Assembly (NCBI GenBank): GCA_049602155.1
Contig: JBMYRH010000008.1
Coordinates: 62,001 to 126,000 of the forward strand
Direction of reading: 5' to 3'
Length of the DNA: 64,000 nt
Origin: JBMYRH01 sp049602155
Lineage (GTDB): Bacteria; Myxococcota_A; UBA9042; PHBI01; JBMYRH01
In this document: piece by piece, positions 35,134-44,122 of the stretch
Numbering within the stretch: the first letter of the stretch is position 1
Layout of the letters: each line of letters begins with the position of its first letter
The notes under the pieces: model-generated
The model's database searches: none
What the model was told of the DNA's origin: nothing
The model's input: the letters and a program-made list of their open reading frames with translations, nothing else
Program-made: the position numbers and the translations under genes

Positions 35134-35913
35134 ATGGCCGGTCGCGCGCTTGTCAGGCAGGTCTCTGCGTCCTTTGCGGAGGCGCTTCGTCGTGACACGG
35201 AGGGGCCGTGCCCTGAACTGGGGCCCGCGCGCACGCAGCACGCTGCGTATCGGAGAGCGCTCCTAGAGATCGGTCTGGAGCTCGAGGTGCTCCCTGCTCT
35301 GGATATGTGCCCCGACGCGTGCTTCGTCGAGGACCGGTTGCTCACGGCCAGGGGCTGCGCGCTCTTGACCTGGTCCCGCACACCTTGCCGTCGGGGGGAG
35401 TCAGCGTCCCTCTACGAGGTGCTGGCGCAGCGTATGCCGGTCACGGTGATGGACGGTGGTGCAGACGGGGCGCTTGATGGAGGCGACGTGATTCAGCTCG
35501 GTGAGCATCTCCTTGTCGGGCTGTCTGAGCGGACTGATGCTCGTGGGGTCGCCACCCTTCAGCGCTGGGCCCGCGATCTGAACATCACTGTTCAAGTGCT
35601 TCCCCATTCAGAGGGGCTGCACCTCAAGTGCAGCGCGACGCCCCTGGGGCCCAAGACGTTGCTCTGCAGTGAGGATTGGTCGCATATCTCAGCGCTGCCG
35701 TCTTGGGTTGACGTGCTCCGTGTACCTGCAACCGAGTCCTATGCTGCGAATGCCGTCTACAATGGGGACGCTGTGGTGATGGCTGAGGGGTACCCGGTCG
35801 CCGCCTCCAGAGTCGCAGAGACAGGCCGCCGCGTCCTCCTCGTAGACCTTTCTGCTTTCAAGGTCGCGGATGGCGCGTTGACCTGCCTCTCAGTTGTGTT
35901 TAGGGAGAAGTGA
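35134..35913 (+). CDS. DDAH/arginine-deiminase-fold hydrolase
   Basis: 259 residues of the dimethylarginine dimethylaminohydrolase type within the guanidino-modifying superfamily. Motifs: CFVED (substrate acidic pair), GALDGGDV, the catalytic His in GLHLKC (H163) and the nucleophile Cys in ALTCLS (C251). DDAH enzymes release dimethylamine from methylated arginine, giving citrulline; related enzymes act on arginine or agmatine. ATG 35134 follows GGGGGG. It is the first gene after the terminator and lies about 90 nt before the GCS2-CBS gene on the same strand. Confidence 0.88.
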   Translation: MAGRALVRQVSASFAEALRRDTEGPCPELGPARTQHAAYRRALLEIGLELEVLPALDMCPDACFVEDRLLTARGCALLTWSRTPCRRGESASLYEVLAQRMPVTVMDGGADGALDGGDVIQLGEHLLVGLSERTDARGVATLQRWARDLNITVQVLPHSEGLHLKCSATPLGPKTLLCSEDWSHISALPSWVDVLRVPATESYAANAVYNGDAVVMAEGYPVAASRVAETGRRVLLVDLSAFKVADGALTCLSVVFREK

Positions 35914-36006
35914 ACGGAATGCGACTCGCTCTGATTGCCAGCTGTGAGCGCTCGCCGTAACGTCGAGGGAAAGGGATTATCCTCGAGCCAAGTCAAGGAT
36001 CAGCCG

Positions 36007-37938
36007 ATGGGTGAACTGAACGTTGATGAATTAAGCGGCGCCGAGCAGGAGCGCCTCTTCATGAAGCGGCTCCTCGATGACGTGCGCGCCCTTGAGGCGA
36101 TGCTCGACGGGGGGATGATCGAGTCTGGCGTGAGGCGCATTGGCGCCGAGCAAGAGATGTTCTTAATCCATCAAGACGGTGGCCCTGCTCCGATGGCGAT
36201 GGATTTGCTCGATGGGCTCAATGACGAGGCCTTCACGACAGAGTTGGCCCTCTTCAACCTCGAAGCGAACATGAAGCCCTTTCACCTTGCGGGGCAGTGC
36301 CTGCGTCGGCTGGAGCGAGAGATCGTTCGGTTGGTCGATAAGGTCCGCACGCTCGCCCGAGAGAAAGACGGTGACGTGGTCCTCTGCGGCATCTTGCCGA
36401 CCCTCCGCCTCGAGGACCTGACGCTCGATAATATGACCCCGAAATCTCGCTACTTTGCGCTGAACAAGACGATGCAGCGGCTGCGTGGTGGCGGGTTTCA
36501 GACCCTCATCAAGGGGCTCGATGAACTCGATATCGAGCATGACAATATCCTCCTTGAGGCCTGTAACACGAGCTTCCAGTTGCACTTTCAGGTAGGCGCG
36601 CGGGAGTTCGCGAAGCTCTACAACTTGGCTCAGGTGGTCACAGGGCCGGTCCTCGCAGCTGCGGTGAACTCGCCACTGCTCCTGAAGCATCGTTTGTGGC
36701 ACGAGACGCGCATCGCGCTCTTTCAGCAGTCTGTGGATATCCGCTCAACCACGCTCAAGAAGCGGGGCCGTCGGACGCGCGTGAGCTTTGGTGAGCGGTG
36801 GGTCGACGACTCGGTCATTGAGATCTTCCGCGAGGATATCGCTCGTTTAAGGCTGCTCATCGCGACGGACGTGGACGAAGATTCGTTGGCGATGGTCCAG
36901 GCCGGCAAGCCGCCTGAGCTGCATGCGCTGCGTTTGTACAACGGCACCGTCTATCGCTGGAACCGGCCGTGCTACGGCATCCACGGCGGGAAGGCCCATC
37001 TTCGTATTGAGAACCGCGTTCTGCCTGCCGGGCCCACTGCGATCGATGAGGTCGCGAATGCGGCGTTCTACTTCGGTCTGATGTCACGCATGCATCAAGA
37101 GTACGGACCCGTGCGCGATGTCATGGACTTTGATGAGACGAAAGAGAATTTCATCACCGCAGCGCGTCACGGTTTGGACGCCACGTTCAAGTGGCGCAAT
37201 GGCGAGACGGTCAAAGCCCGTGACTTGGTCCTAAACGAACTGCTCCCCATTGCTCGGGCAGGTCTTGAGGCCAAGCGTGTCGATACAGAGGATGTCGATC
37301 GCTACCTGGGGGTCATTGAGGAGCGCGTGCGCAGCAACGCGACCGGCTCCTCCTGGGTCTTGCGCTCTTGGGGGCCGATGAGTGAGCACGGTCTGAGGAA
37401 AGAAGAGCGTGGTCGTGCGCTTGTGAAGCAGATGGTCGAGCGACAATGTGAAGGGCGGCCGGTTCATGAGTGGCCCCTGTGTGACGTAAGTGGCCTTGAG
37501 ACCAGTTGGCACAGCTTCCTGACCGTCGGGCAAGTGATGACGACGGACCTCTTCACGGTGCGTGCTCATGACCTCGTGGACCTCGCGGCCAGCATGATGC
37601 AGTGGGAGCACATTCGACATGTCCCCGTGGAGGATGACCTTGGTCACCTTGTCGGTCTTGTCTCGCACCGTGACTTGCTCTCACTTGTCGGAGGTGAGGC
37701 GAAGGAGCGTGTGGCGGTCGTCGACATCATGAAGACGGATCTGATCACGGTCACGCCGCGGACGCCCACCGTCGACGCGATCAGGGTCATGCGCGATGCG
37801 CGTGTCGGGTGCCTTCCCGTCGTCGAGGAAGGGCGGTTGCTGGGGTTGGTGACGGAGACCGACTTCCTTGATGTCGCTCGCCGTGTGATTGAGGAGCAGC
37901 TCGCGCGGGCCAGTGAGGGCCGGACGGAGCAGGATTGA
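36007..37938 (+). CDS. Glutamate-cysteine-ligase-like (GCS2) protein fused to a CBS pair
   Basis: About 643 residues. Residues about 30-480 carry a GCS2-type carboxylate-amine ligase domain: RIGAEQEMFLI (metal/ATP site), NLEANMKPFHLAG, LLEACNTSFQLHFQV, and HLRIENRVLPAGPT. Residues about 505-630 are two CBS motifs (VGQVMTTDLFTVRAHDLVDLAASMM and VVDIMKTDLITVTPRTPTVDAI), which normally bind adenine nucleotides or SAM and regulate the enzyme. The product is unknown; glutathione-type synthesis is only one possibility. The next gene starts inside its stop (TTGA), so the ligase and the deacylase are coupled. ATG 36007 is chosen within a frame open from 35935. Confidence 0.87.
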   Translation: MGELNVDELSGAEQERLFMKRLLDDVRALEAMLDGGMIESGVRRIGAEQEMFLIHQDGGPAPMAMDLLDGLNDEAFTTELALFNLEANMKPFHLAGQCLRRLEREIVRLVDKVRTLAREKDGDVVLCGILPTLRLEDLTLDNMTPKSRYFALNKTMQRLRGGGFQTLIKGLDELDIEHDNILLEACNTSFQLHFQVGAREFAKLYNLAQVVTGPVLAAAVNSPLLLKHRLWHETRIALFQQSVDIRSTTLKKRGRRTRVSFGERWVDDSVIEIFREDIARLRLLIATDVDEDSLAMVQAGKPPELHALRLYNGTVYRWNRPCYGIHGGKAHLRIENRVLPAGPTAIDEVANAAFYFGLMSRMHQEYGPVRDVMDFDETKENFITAARHGLDATFKWRNGETVKARDLVLNELLPIARAGLEAKRVDTEDVDRYLGVIEERVRSNATGSSWVLRSWGPMSEHGLRKEERGRALVKQMVERQCEGRPVHEWPLCDVSGLETSWHSFLTVGQVMTTDLFTVRAHDLVDLAASMMQWEHIRHVPVEDDLGHLVGLVSHRDLLSLVGGEAKERVAVVDIMKTDLITVTPRTPTVDAIRVMRDARVGCLPVVEEGRLLGLVTETDFLDVARRVIEEQLARASEGRTEQD

Positions 37939-38897
37939 CGGGCGAACGAGATGAAGCCGCCCAGCTGAGCGCTTGGCGAGAGAGCGGGCGCATCGTCACG
38001 ATGGCTGGGCGCCCTGGTGGAAGCCCGGATGTGCTCATCGTCGGCGGCCTTCACGGTAACGAGCCGGAAGGCTTGTCCGCGGGGCAGCGCGTCGTGAATG
38101 CGCTCTTGGAGCGTGATGATGCGCTGCCAGGGCGCATCGCGCTGATCGCTGGAAATCAAGGGGCCTTGCGCGAGGGTCGACGTTTCTTGGATAGGGATCT
38201 TAACCGCCGCTGGCGACGTGACGCGGTCGCCAAGGTCCGCACGCGACGCTTGCATGAGAGCAGCCGGGAGGACCGGGAGCAGCTCGATCTCGTGGCGTGC
38301 TTTGAAGCCTTCCTCGGCAGCGCGAAGCACGGCGTCGTGTTGATTGACCTGCATACGACCTCTGCAGGCGCCCCTCCGTTCTCTGTGGTCATCGACTCGT
38401 CTGCGAATCGCACGCTCGCGGCGTCGACTGGGCTACCGGTCATCCTCGGGTTTGATGACTACGTTGATGCGCCCATCTTGTGCTGGTTCGAGGAGATGGG
38501 TTGCTTAGGCGTCGGTATCGAGGGTGGCAGCGGAGGGGACTGCGGCACAGAGGAGCACTTAGCTGCGGCAGTCTGGCGGATCTTATCATGCCTAGGGTGG
38601 CCGTCTGAGGCCGACTCAGCGGCTCCGTCACCTGGGGAGGCGGCCATCTTTAGGATCGCGCACAGGCACTCTGTCGTGCCGGGCAGCGGTTTCAAAATGG
38701 AGCCCGGCTTTCGCTCCTTTCAAGAGGTCATACAAGGTCAGCTGCTTGCGTCTGACCGAGGGGGACCGATTCGCTCGATGCTCTCGGGGCAGATCTTCAT
38801 GCCGCTCTATCAGTCACAGGGCTCTGACGGCTTCTTCTTGCTGTCCAAGCTGAATGAAGGCGCAGGCTCTGCTCACTCCGCCTCGGTTTCGGACTGA
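37935..38897 (+). CDS. Succinylglutamate desuccinylase/aspartoacylase family zinc hydrolase
   Basis: 320 residues of the M14-related AstE/ASPA family. GGLHGNEPEG gives zinc ligands H40 and E43; RFLDRDLNRRW is the substrate Arg motif; LIDLHTTS contributes the third zinc His; the catalytic Glu lies in VGIEGGS. These enzymes cleave N-acyl amino acids (N-acetyl-Asp, N-succinyl-Glu). The TTG start overlaps the stop codon of the GCS2-CBS gene. The C-terminus overlaps the end of the convergent glycosyltransferase by 25 nt. No other arginine-succinyltransferase pathway genes are present. Confidence 0.88.
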   Translation: MTGERDEAAQLSAWRESGRIVTMAGRPGGSPDVLIVGGLHGNEPEGLSAGQRVVNALLERDDALPGRIALIAGNQGALREGRRFLDRDLNRRWRRDAVAKVRTRRLHESSREDREQLDLVACFEAFLGSAKHGVVLIDLHTTSAGAPPFSVVIDSSANRTLAASTGLPVILGFDDYVDAPILCWFEEMGCLGVGIEGGSGGDCGTEEHLAAAVWRILSCLGWPSEADSAAPSPGEAAIFRIAHRHSVVPGSGFKMEPGFRSFQEVIQGQLLASDRGGPIRSMLSGQIFMPLYQSQGSDGFFLLSKLNEGAGSAHSASVSD

Positions 38898-39892
38898 GGC
38901 GAGCCCGCGGGCGCTGCCTCGGTAGGGGGTTTAGGGGTCCCTCCATGGAGCAGGACGCGCTCCATCTCTCGCGTTCGGAAGAGCAGCTCTTCGCTGAGCC
39001 GTCTGTTGGTCGCGAGGAGGTCTCCGAGCAGGCCAAAGAGGACGATTTGGACCCCGACGACCGCGCTTATCGCTGCGACGATCAGCGACTGGACATGCCC
39101 GGTAGGGCCAGTCGTCGTGAAGTAAAAGAAGAGCCACCGGAGGCCGAGACCAAGGCCGAGCGCGAAGAACGGCAGGCTGAGCATGAAGAAGGCGCGCAGC
39201 GGGCGGTGCATCGTGTAGATGCGGACCAAGATGGTGACTGACTTCTTTAGATAGCTCCGGATCCCTTTGAAGAGCCGACTCTCCCGCGTCTTGGGGTTCG
39301 TCTTGATCGGCACAGAGGTCAAGGCACGACCTGCAGCGCCATGCTGGATGATCGTCTCCAGGGTGTAGCTAAAACGGTTGTTCAGGGTTGTCCGCATCGC
39401 GATCTCGCGCGTCATCGCACGGAAGCCGCTTGGAGCGTCAGCCACGGTCGTGGCGCTCGCGAGTCGCACGACCCATGAGCCGAGGTGCTGCAGAGCGATC
39501 TTCGTCTTGGAGAAGTGAGGGATAGTGCCCACCTGGCGATCGCCCACGACTATCTCTGCCTCTCCCGCCACGATCGGTTCGGTGAGCGCGGGGACATCAC
39601 CCCCGTAGTATTGATTGTCTCCGTCGGTGTTGATGATCACGTCAGCACCGAGCTTCACGCAGGCGTCTAGGCCCGCCAAGAAGGCCCCAGCGAGGCCCCT
39701 GTTGCACTCCAGGCGAACGATGTGATGGACACCGTGAGCTCGGGCGACCTCGACCGTCCGATCGCGTGAACCGTCGTCAATGACGAGCCACTCCACGGTC
39801 TCAAAACCGGGCACCTCGCTGGGGAGGTCGGCGAGCACCGAGGGTAAGGTCTGCTCTTCGTTGTAGCAGGGGATTTGGATGATCAGCTTCAT
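38873..39892 (-). CDS. Polyprenyl-phosphate-type family 2 glycosyltransferase with two membrane helices
   Basis: 339 residues. GT-A domain: IIQIPCYNEEQTLPSVL, WLVIDDGSRDRTVEVA, INTDGDNQYYGGDVP (DxD). A C-terminal pair of membrane helices (RAFFMLSLPFFALGLGLGL and LIVAAISAVVGVQIVLFGLLG) is typical of DPM1/GtrB-like enzymes that load sugar onto undecaprenyl phosphate. It starts 2 nt after the yjbQ stop, so they share an operon. Confidence 0.9.
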   Translation of the reverse strand: MKLIIQIPCYNEEQTLPSVLADLPSEVPGFETVEWLVIDDGSRDRTVEVARAHGVHHIVRLECNRGLAGAFLAGLDACVKLGADVIINTDGDNQYYGGDVPALTEPIVAGEAEIVVGDRQVGTIPHFSKTKIALQHLGSWVVRLASATTVADAPSGFRAMTREIAMRTTLNNRFSYTLETIIQHGAAGRALTSVPIKTNPKTRESRLFKGIRSYLKKSVTILVRIYTMHRPLRAFFMLSLPFFALGLGLGLRWLFFYFTTTGPTGHVQSLIVAAISAVVGVQIVLFGLLGDLLATNRRLSEELLFRTREMERVLLHGGTPKPPTEAAPAGSPQSETEAE

Positions 39893-39894
39893 GG

Positions 39895-40317
39895 CTAGCC
39901 TTGGCCCATGATGGACACCGTCACTCGGCGTCGATGAGGGTGATGTCTGTGCTCCCAGAGGAAGATACCCTGCCAGGTGCCAAGGTCACACTGTCCATCT
40001 TGGATTGGGAGCGTGATGTCGGCGTGGGTTAACACACTCCTGACGTGCGCGGACATGTCGTCGGGCCCCTCTGCAGTGTGACGATAGAGGGGGTCACCAT
40101 CGGGGACGAGGCGCGTCATGAAGGCCTCAAGGTCTTGGACCACATCGGGATCGGCGTTCTCTGAGAGCATCAGCGATGCGCTCGTGTGGTGACAGAAGAT
40201 CGAGGCGAGGCCGGTGCGAACCTCTGAGTGAGCGATTTGCGCCTGGACTTCAGGCGTGATGTTCGTGACCCCTCGCCCCGAGGTTTCTATGTGGAGTGAC
40301 TGATTGACGACTCGCAT
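39895..40317 (-). CDS. yjbQ: YjbQ/UPF0047 family protein
   Basis: 140 residues. Signature: ASIFCHHTSASLMLSENADP and the C-terminal LGTWQGIFLWEHRHHPHRRRV, both conserved in UPF0047. The protein has been linked to a weak thiamine-phosphate synthase activity in E. coli; its real role is unclear. ATG 40317 has GGGAGG 6 nt upstream, which decides the start against the longer frame to 40371. Operon with the downstream glycosyltransferase. Confidence 0.93.
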   Translation of the reverse strand: MRVVNQSLHIETSGRGVTNITPEVQAQIAHSEVRTGLASIFCHHTSASLMLSENADPDVVQDLEAFMTRLVPDGDPLYRHTAEGPDDMSAHVRSVLTHADITLPIQDGQCDLGTWQGIFLWEHRHHPHRRRVTVSIMGQG

Positions 40318-40422
40318 GAGGAACCTCCCGCGCCGGTCGGGAGCGTAGGCGATGCTGAGTCTCCCTTGCAAACGGGTTGCTTGCCGATCCCCGTGGGGCT
40401 AGGTTGCGTGCGGACTAACCCA

Positions 40423-43248
40423 ATGCCGACCCAACCCTCCACTCCAGACCCACAAGTGCGCAACCGGAAGGGAGCGGTGTCTCCCCGCGTCACTTGGGTG
40501 GGCTTAGTGCTCGCAGTTTTGTGCATGTTAGCGCCAGCACCTCTGTGGTGGTTCGGCGTGGCGCTGGTGCTCGCAGGGCTCGCTTGGCTCGGCGCCCCCC
40601 TCCCGACGCGTGGTCTGCAGCGTGCGACTCGCTACGGACGATGGCTCGCTCCGCTGGGGGTGTGCTTTGTCGCGGCTGTGATGATGCCGGACGTGCTCCT
40701 AGGTGATCGCCCCGTGAGCCATGACCACCCGGTTCACTTCTTCAAAGCGTGGCAATTCGATGTGGACTTGCTGGCGGAGGGGAAGCTCTTTGGCTGGAGC
40801 AATCGGCTCTTCGCTGGGTACCCGGTCAACTATCTCTACCCAATCGGGCCTGATCTCTGGGTGTCCATGTTCTACACGCTCGGTGTGGGGATGCTCTCGA
40901 TGTCACAGGCCTACAGCCTCGCCTTCTTCGGGTGCTTCGCGTTCTCCGGCTACGCCGTGTATCGCTTGGGTGAGCGGGTGACAGGCTCGCACGTGATGGG
41001 GTTTGTCGCAGGGGCACTCTTCCTGACGGATAGCGGCTCTTTCCGCTACGGAGGGTGGGAGTACACCGTCGAGTACGGTGTCTGGCCGCAGACGCTGTCG
41101 TTGTCTTTCGCCGTATTGGCGATAGCGAGGCTCTCAGAGATCCTCGAGGGTCATAGTTGGCGACCTGTCGGGCTCTATGCGCTCTTCATGGGGTTGGCGC
41201 TCTTGTGCCACCCCATGCCGCTCCTGCTCTTCCCGCTCGTGGTCGTGCTCGCTGTCGCGATGCACTTGGGGCACGCCATGCAGGGCGGGGATGAGGCGCG
41301 AGTCGGTCCCGGGGCCGGGCTGTGGCGCCTTGCCATCGCGCACATCGTCGGTGGGATCATCGCCGCTGCGTGGCTTCTGCCCTTCTTTTCGGTCAAGTCC
41401 ATGGCGGACCGCTACGGCGTGCCGTGGCTCTCGTCCTATCAAATCGCGAGTCGGCTGATGAGCGGTGATTTGTTCGATGGCACGGCGCCGGTCTTATGGG
41501 TCGCGACGGTCGCGGGCACCCTCATGCTTTGGCGCAGCGAGACCCTGCTGCGACGGTTTGTGCCGTGGTTGATGTTGGCGCTGCTGGCAGTTGGGATTAG
41601 CTCTATCGCGGATGAGTTGCACTTCGACGCCTTCACGGACGCCGTGTCGCACATTCAGTTCAGCCGCGTGACGATCCTGATGAAGCCTTTCATCTTTGTC
41701 GCAGCGGCGGTCGCTGTGGTGAGGGCGTTTCGTTGGCTGCTCGCCGAAGGCGAGGCGAGGTCCCTCCAGACGCCGCAGGCACGTTGGCGCAGGGCTGTGA
41801 CAGTGGGCTGTGTCGCGCTAGTGCTTGCGCCAATTGGCGCCTCCTTTGGCGTGCACTTCTACACACGGTCTATGGATCGAGAGCTCAAGACTTTGACGGA
41901 GCGGACTGACCAGGACGACCGAGACGCCTTGGTGAGGTATCTCAACGAGCAACCCGCGATTGGGCCGCTAGAGCGCGTGGCGTTCCTGACGTCGTTTCAC
42001 GAGCACGGGGTCATTGATATGGCGACTGAGCTCAATCGGCCTGTCTACAAAACCGGGTTCACGCCGTGCTCTAACTACCTCTACAAGATGCGCTCGGGCT
42101 CGCCCTCGCTCCTTGCACACCTCAGCGTGCGCTGGGTAGTCGCCACCAAAGATCGGACCGAGAAGGTCTACGAGGAAGTGACCCGGTTTGGCCGCTATCG
42201 TCTCTACCGCTTCACGCGCTTCGATGAGAACCCTTTGGTGGTCAAAGGGAGTGGCGATGTCTCCTTGGTGAGCTTCGACGACGAGGAGATCGTGGTCGAC
42301 GCTGGGCCGGGCGCTGAAGGCTACCTGCGACTCCCCGTGTCTTGGTTCCCGCGATGGACTGCGACGCGAGACGGAGCCGCAGTGCCGCTGGAGGCGTGGT
42401 CGCACCCTGCCGATAAGAAGCGCACCGGGTTTATTAGCGCTCCTTTGGCGCCAGGCAGGACAGTCTTCCGCTTTGAGCCATCGGCGCTCGACCGCTATGC
42501 GCCGCTGCTGTTACCGCTCGGCCTTTTGTTGGTGCTCTTGCTCTCGTTCGCGACAGGGCCTCTGCGCGGGGTGGGCGCGGGGTTAGATGCATTTGGAGGG
42601 GCGCTGGACCGACGCTTTGGGCGTTGGCCGCAGGTCGCCCCATGGGTACTTGGTGGGCTGTGTCTGGTGGTCGTCGCCGTTGGAGTGGGCTTGGGCAGTT
42701 GGACTCCTGCGATGGAGTACGACAGCGCCTCTGACATCGAGATCGGAGCGGTCACGTACGACTTCTTGGAGGAACTCTCCGAGGCCGAGGTGTCCGTTCT
42801 CGCGGAGCCCGAGCCAAGAGCATGTGACTGGCGATTGGATCGCTTCGTCTGCCGCCCCGCGGAGTGGTACCACGTGACGTCTCGGCCGGAGCGCATTGAG
42901 GCTTACTCGTTTCGTCGCTGCATCTCGGCGCACCCGATGAAGGAGGGGCCTCTGGAGATTCGCTTCCCGGATGTCCCCGTCGGCGATGCGATCGTCGGCT
43001 ATGTCGGGGTGGCGGAGAGCGGTAAGCGCGGGAAGGGGCGCCCCGTCGACTTGTTGGTCGAGGTCGGGGGGGAGAAGCTGCTGAAGAAGACGAGCCGCCG
43101 TGAGGCACGTCGGAACTGGTTTCATCGTGCGCTTGATGCCAAGCATCAGGGCGCTGATGGGGTGACAGAGGTCGTGTTCACGGTCTCCGCGAAGGACCCG
43201 CGGCATCGCCACCTGTGCTTTTATGCACAGATGATCGATTACCCTTAG
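40423..43248 (+). CDS. Large polytopic membrane protein, PTPS-related/GT-C-like
   Basis: 941 residues from ATG 40423 (GTG 40408 possible). About 12 membrane helices fill the first 500 residues, with an early DHPVHFFKAWQFDVDLLAEGKLFGWSNRLFAGYPVNYLYP loop. This acidic/aromatic loop and the repeated helices match membrane proteins annotated as 6-pyruvoyl-tetrahydropterin-synthase-related, which look like GT-C glycosyltransferases using a lipid-linked sugar. A large soluble C-terminal part follows, with another helix pair near residue 700. The exact substrate is unknown. Divergent from yjbQ; the glycosyltransferase nearby may provide lipid-linked sugar (inference). Confidence 0.8.
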   Translation: MPTQPSTPDPQVRNRKGAVSPRVTWVGLVLAVLCMLAPAPLWWFGVALVLAGLAWLGAPLPTRGLQRATRYGRWLAPLGVCFVAAVMMPDVLLGDRPVSHDHPVHFFKAWQFDVDLLAEGKLFGWSNRLFAGYPVNYLYPIGPDLWVSMFYTLGVGMLSMSQAYSLAFFGCFAFSGYAVYRLGERVTGSHVMGFVAGALFLTDSGSFRYGGWEYTVEYGVWPQTLSLSFAVLAIARLSEILEGHSWRPVGLYALFMGLALLCHPMPLLLFPLVVVLAVAMHLGHAMQGGDEARVGPGAGLWRLAIAHIVGGIIAAAWLLPFFSVKSMADRYGVPWLSSYQIASRLMSGDLFDGTAPVLWVATVAGTLMLWRSETLLRRFVPWLMLALLAVGISSIADELHFDAFTDAVSHIQFSRVTILMKPFIFVAAAVAVVRAFRWLLAEGEARSLQTPQARWRRAVTVGCVALVLAPIGASFGVHFYTRSMDRELKTLTERTDQDDRDALVRYLNEQPAIGPLERVAFLTSFHEHGVIDMATELNRPVYKTGFTPCSNYLYKMRSGSPSLLAHLSVRWVVATKDRTEKVYEEVTRFGRYRLYRFTRFDENPLVVKGSGDVSLVSFDDEEIVVDAGPGAEGYLRLPVSWFPRWTATRDGAAVPLEAWSHPADKKRTGFISAPLAPGRTVFRFEPSALDRYAPLLLPLGLLLVLLLSFATGPLRGVGAGLDAFGGALDRRFGRWPQVAPWVLGGLCLVVVAVGVGLGSWTPAMEYDSASDIEIGAVTYDFLEELSEAEVSVLAEPEPRACDWRLDRFVCRPAEWYHVTSRPERIEAYSFRRCISAHPMKEGPLEIRFPDVPVGDAIVGYVGVAESGKRGKGRPVDLLVEVGGEKLLKKTSRREARRNWFHRALDAKHQGADGVTEVVFTVSAKDPRHRHLCFYAQMIDYP

Positions 43249-43300
43249 AGGGACTCTAGACAGCGCTTTAGGCGGTCCTCGTAGTGGGTTTCGTGGCCGC

Positions 43301-44122
43301 TCATGTGAGCAAGCCCTCAGCGCTCAGCTCGTGGAGGAGTTCTTCGGCTTCGCCAGCCTCGGCTCCGAGGGTGCAGGCGACGTTGAGTAACGTTGAGCGC
43401 GCCACCCCTGGTTTGGCGGCCTCGAGGAGCGCCCCGAGCGCCTCGGAGACCTCACCGAGGCGCGGGCCATCCGGCGAGGGCTCCACCAAGATGTACTCAT
43501 GAGTCGCTGAAGGGGGCGCGAAGGGATCCCCCAGCGTGAACCCCTCCGAGAGCATGGTCTCCAGCATCGGGCTACCACGCTCGGCGCTCTCTCGCGCCAA
43601 CATGGCCGAGTAGTTGACGTAGCGCTCCAAGCTGCCGCTGGGTAAGCGCAGAATGTCATGGGCCGACGCGAGGCCGATGCTGCCGGAGGGGAGAGCAGGC
43701 GCATCGTCTCCGCGACGGCATTCCACGATCGATGCCTCGATGGTTCGGATTGGTGCCAGCCCCCGCACCTCCACGGTGGCCAAGTAGCGCCCGAATGCGC
43801 GGGAGAGTAACCCCCTCGTTTGCACAGCGTGGTGGAGTTGAGGAGAGGAGAAGAAGGCGTCTAGACGCTCCGCGTGACCATCGTGTTGGAGTGTCAGGGT
43901 CGCCGAGACTGGGAACTCCTCCAACAGGGACTGCAGCATGCGCGTACGGCGCATGGGGTCCAGCCTCCAAGCGCGTGGATCACTATCGAGGAGCCAGTCT
44001 GTCTCCTCGTCAGTAAGCTCGAGCCCAGCCAGCGCATCACTCGGGGATGCGAATATCGCCCTCGAGAAGCTCGGGTCGATGAGCATCCGCACGACGACCC
44101 GCTGCAGCGTCGTGAAGCTCAT
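43301..44122 (-). CDS. Partner protein of a DUF692 (MNIO-like) enzyme
   Basis: 273 residues, no signal peptide. The N-terminal helical part (LQRVVVRMLIDPSFSRAIF, ELTDEETDWLLDSDPRAWRLD, RRTRMLQSLLEEFPVSATL) resembles the small helical partner proteins (DUF2063/MbnC-like) that bind precursor peptides for MNIO enzymes. The C-terminal 60 residues (LEAAKPGVARSTLLNVACTLGAEAGEAEELLHELSAEGLL) look like a winged-helix. The start codon overlaps the DUF692 stop (ATGA), a coupling typical of obligate partners. Assignment as partner is inference from context and weak similarity. Confidence 0.65.
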   Translation of the reverse strand: MSFTTLQRVVVRMLIDPSFSRAIFASPSDALAGLELTDEETDWLLDSDPRAWRLDPMRRTRMLQSLLEEFPVSATLTLQHDGHAERLDAFFSSPQLHHAVQTRGLLSRAFGRYLATVEVRGLAPIRTIEASIVECRRGDDAPALPSGSIGLASAHDILRLPSGSLERYVNYSAMLARESAERGSPMLETMLSEGFTLGDPFAPPSATHEYILVEPSPDGPRLGEVSEALGALLEAAKPGVARSTLLNVACTLGAEAGEAEELLHELSAEGLLT

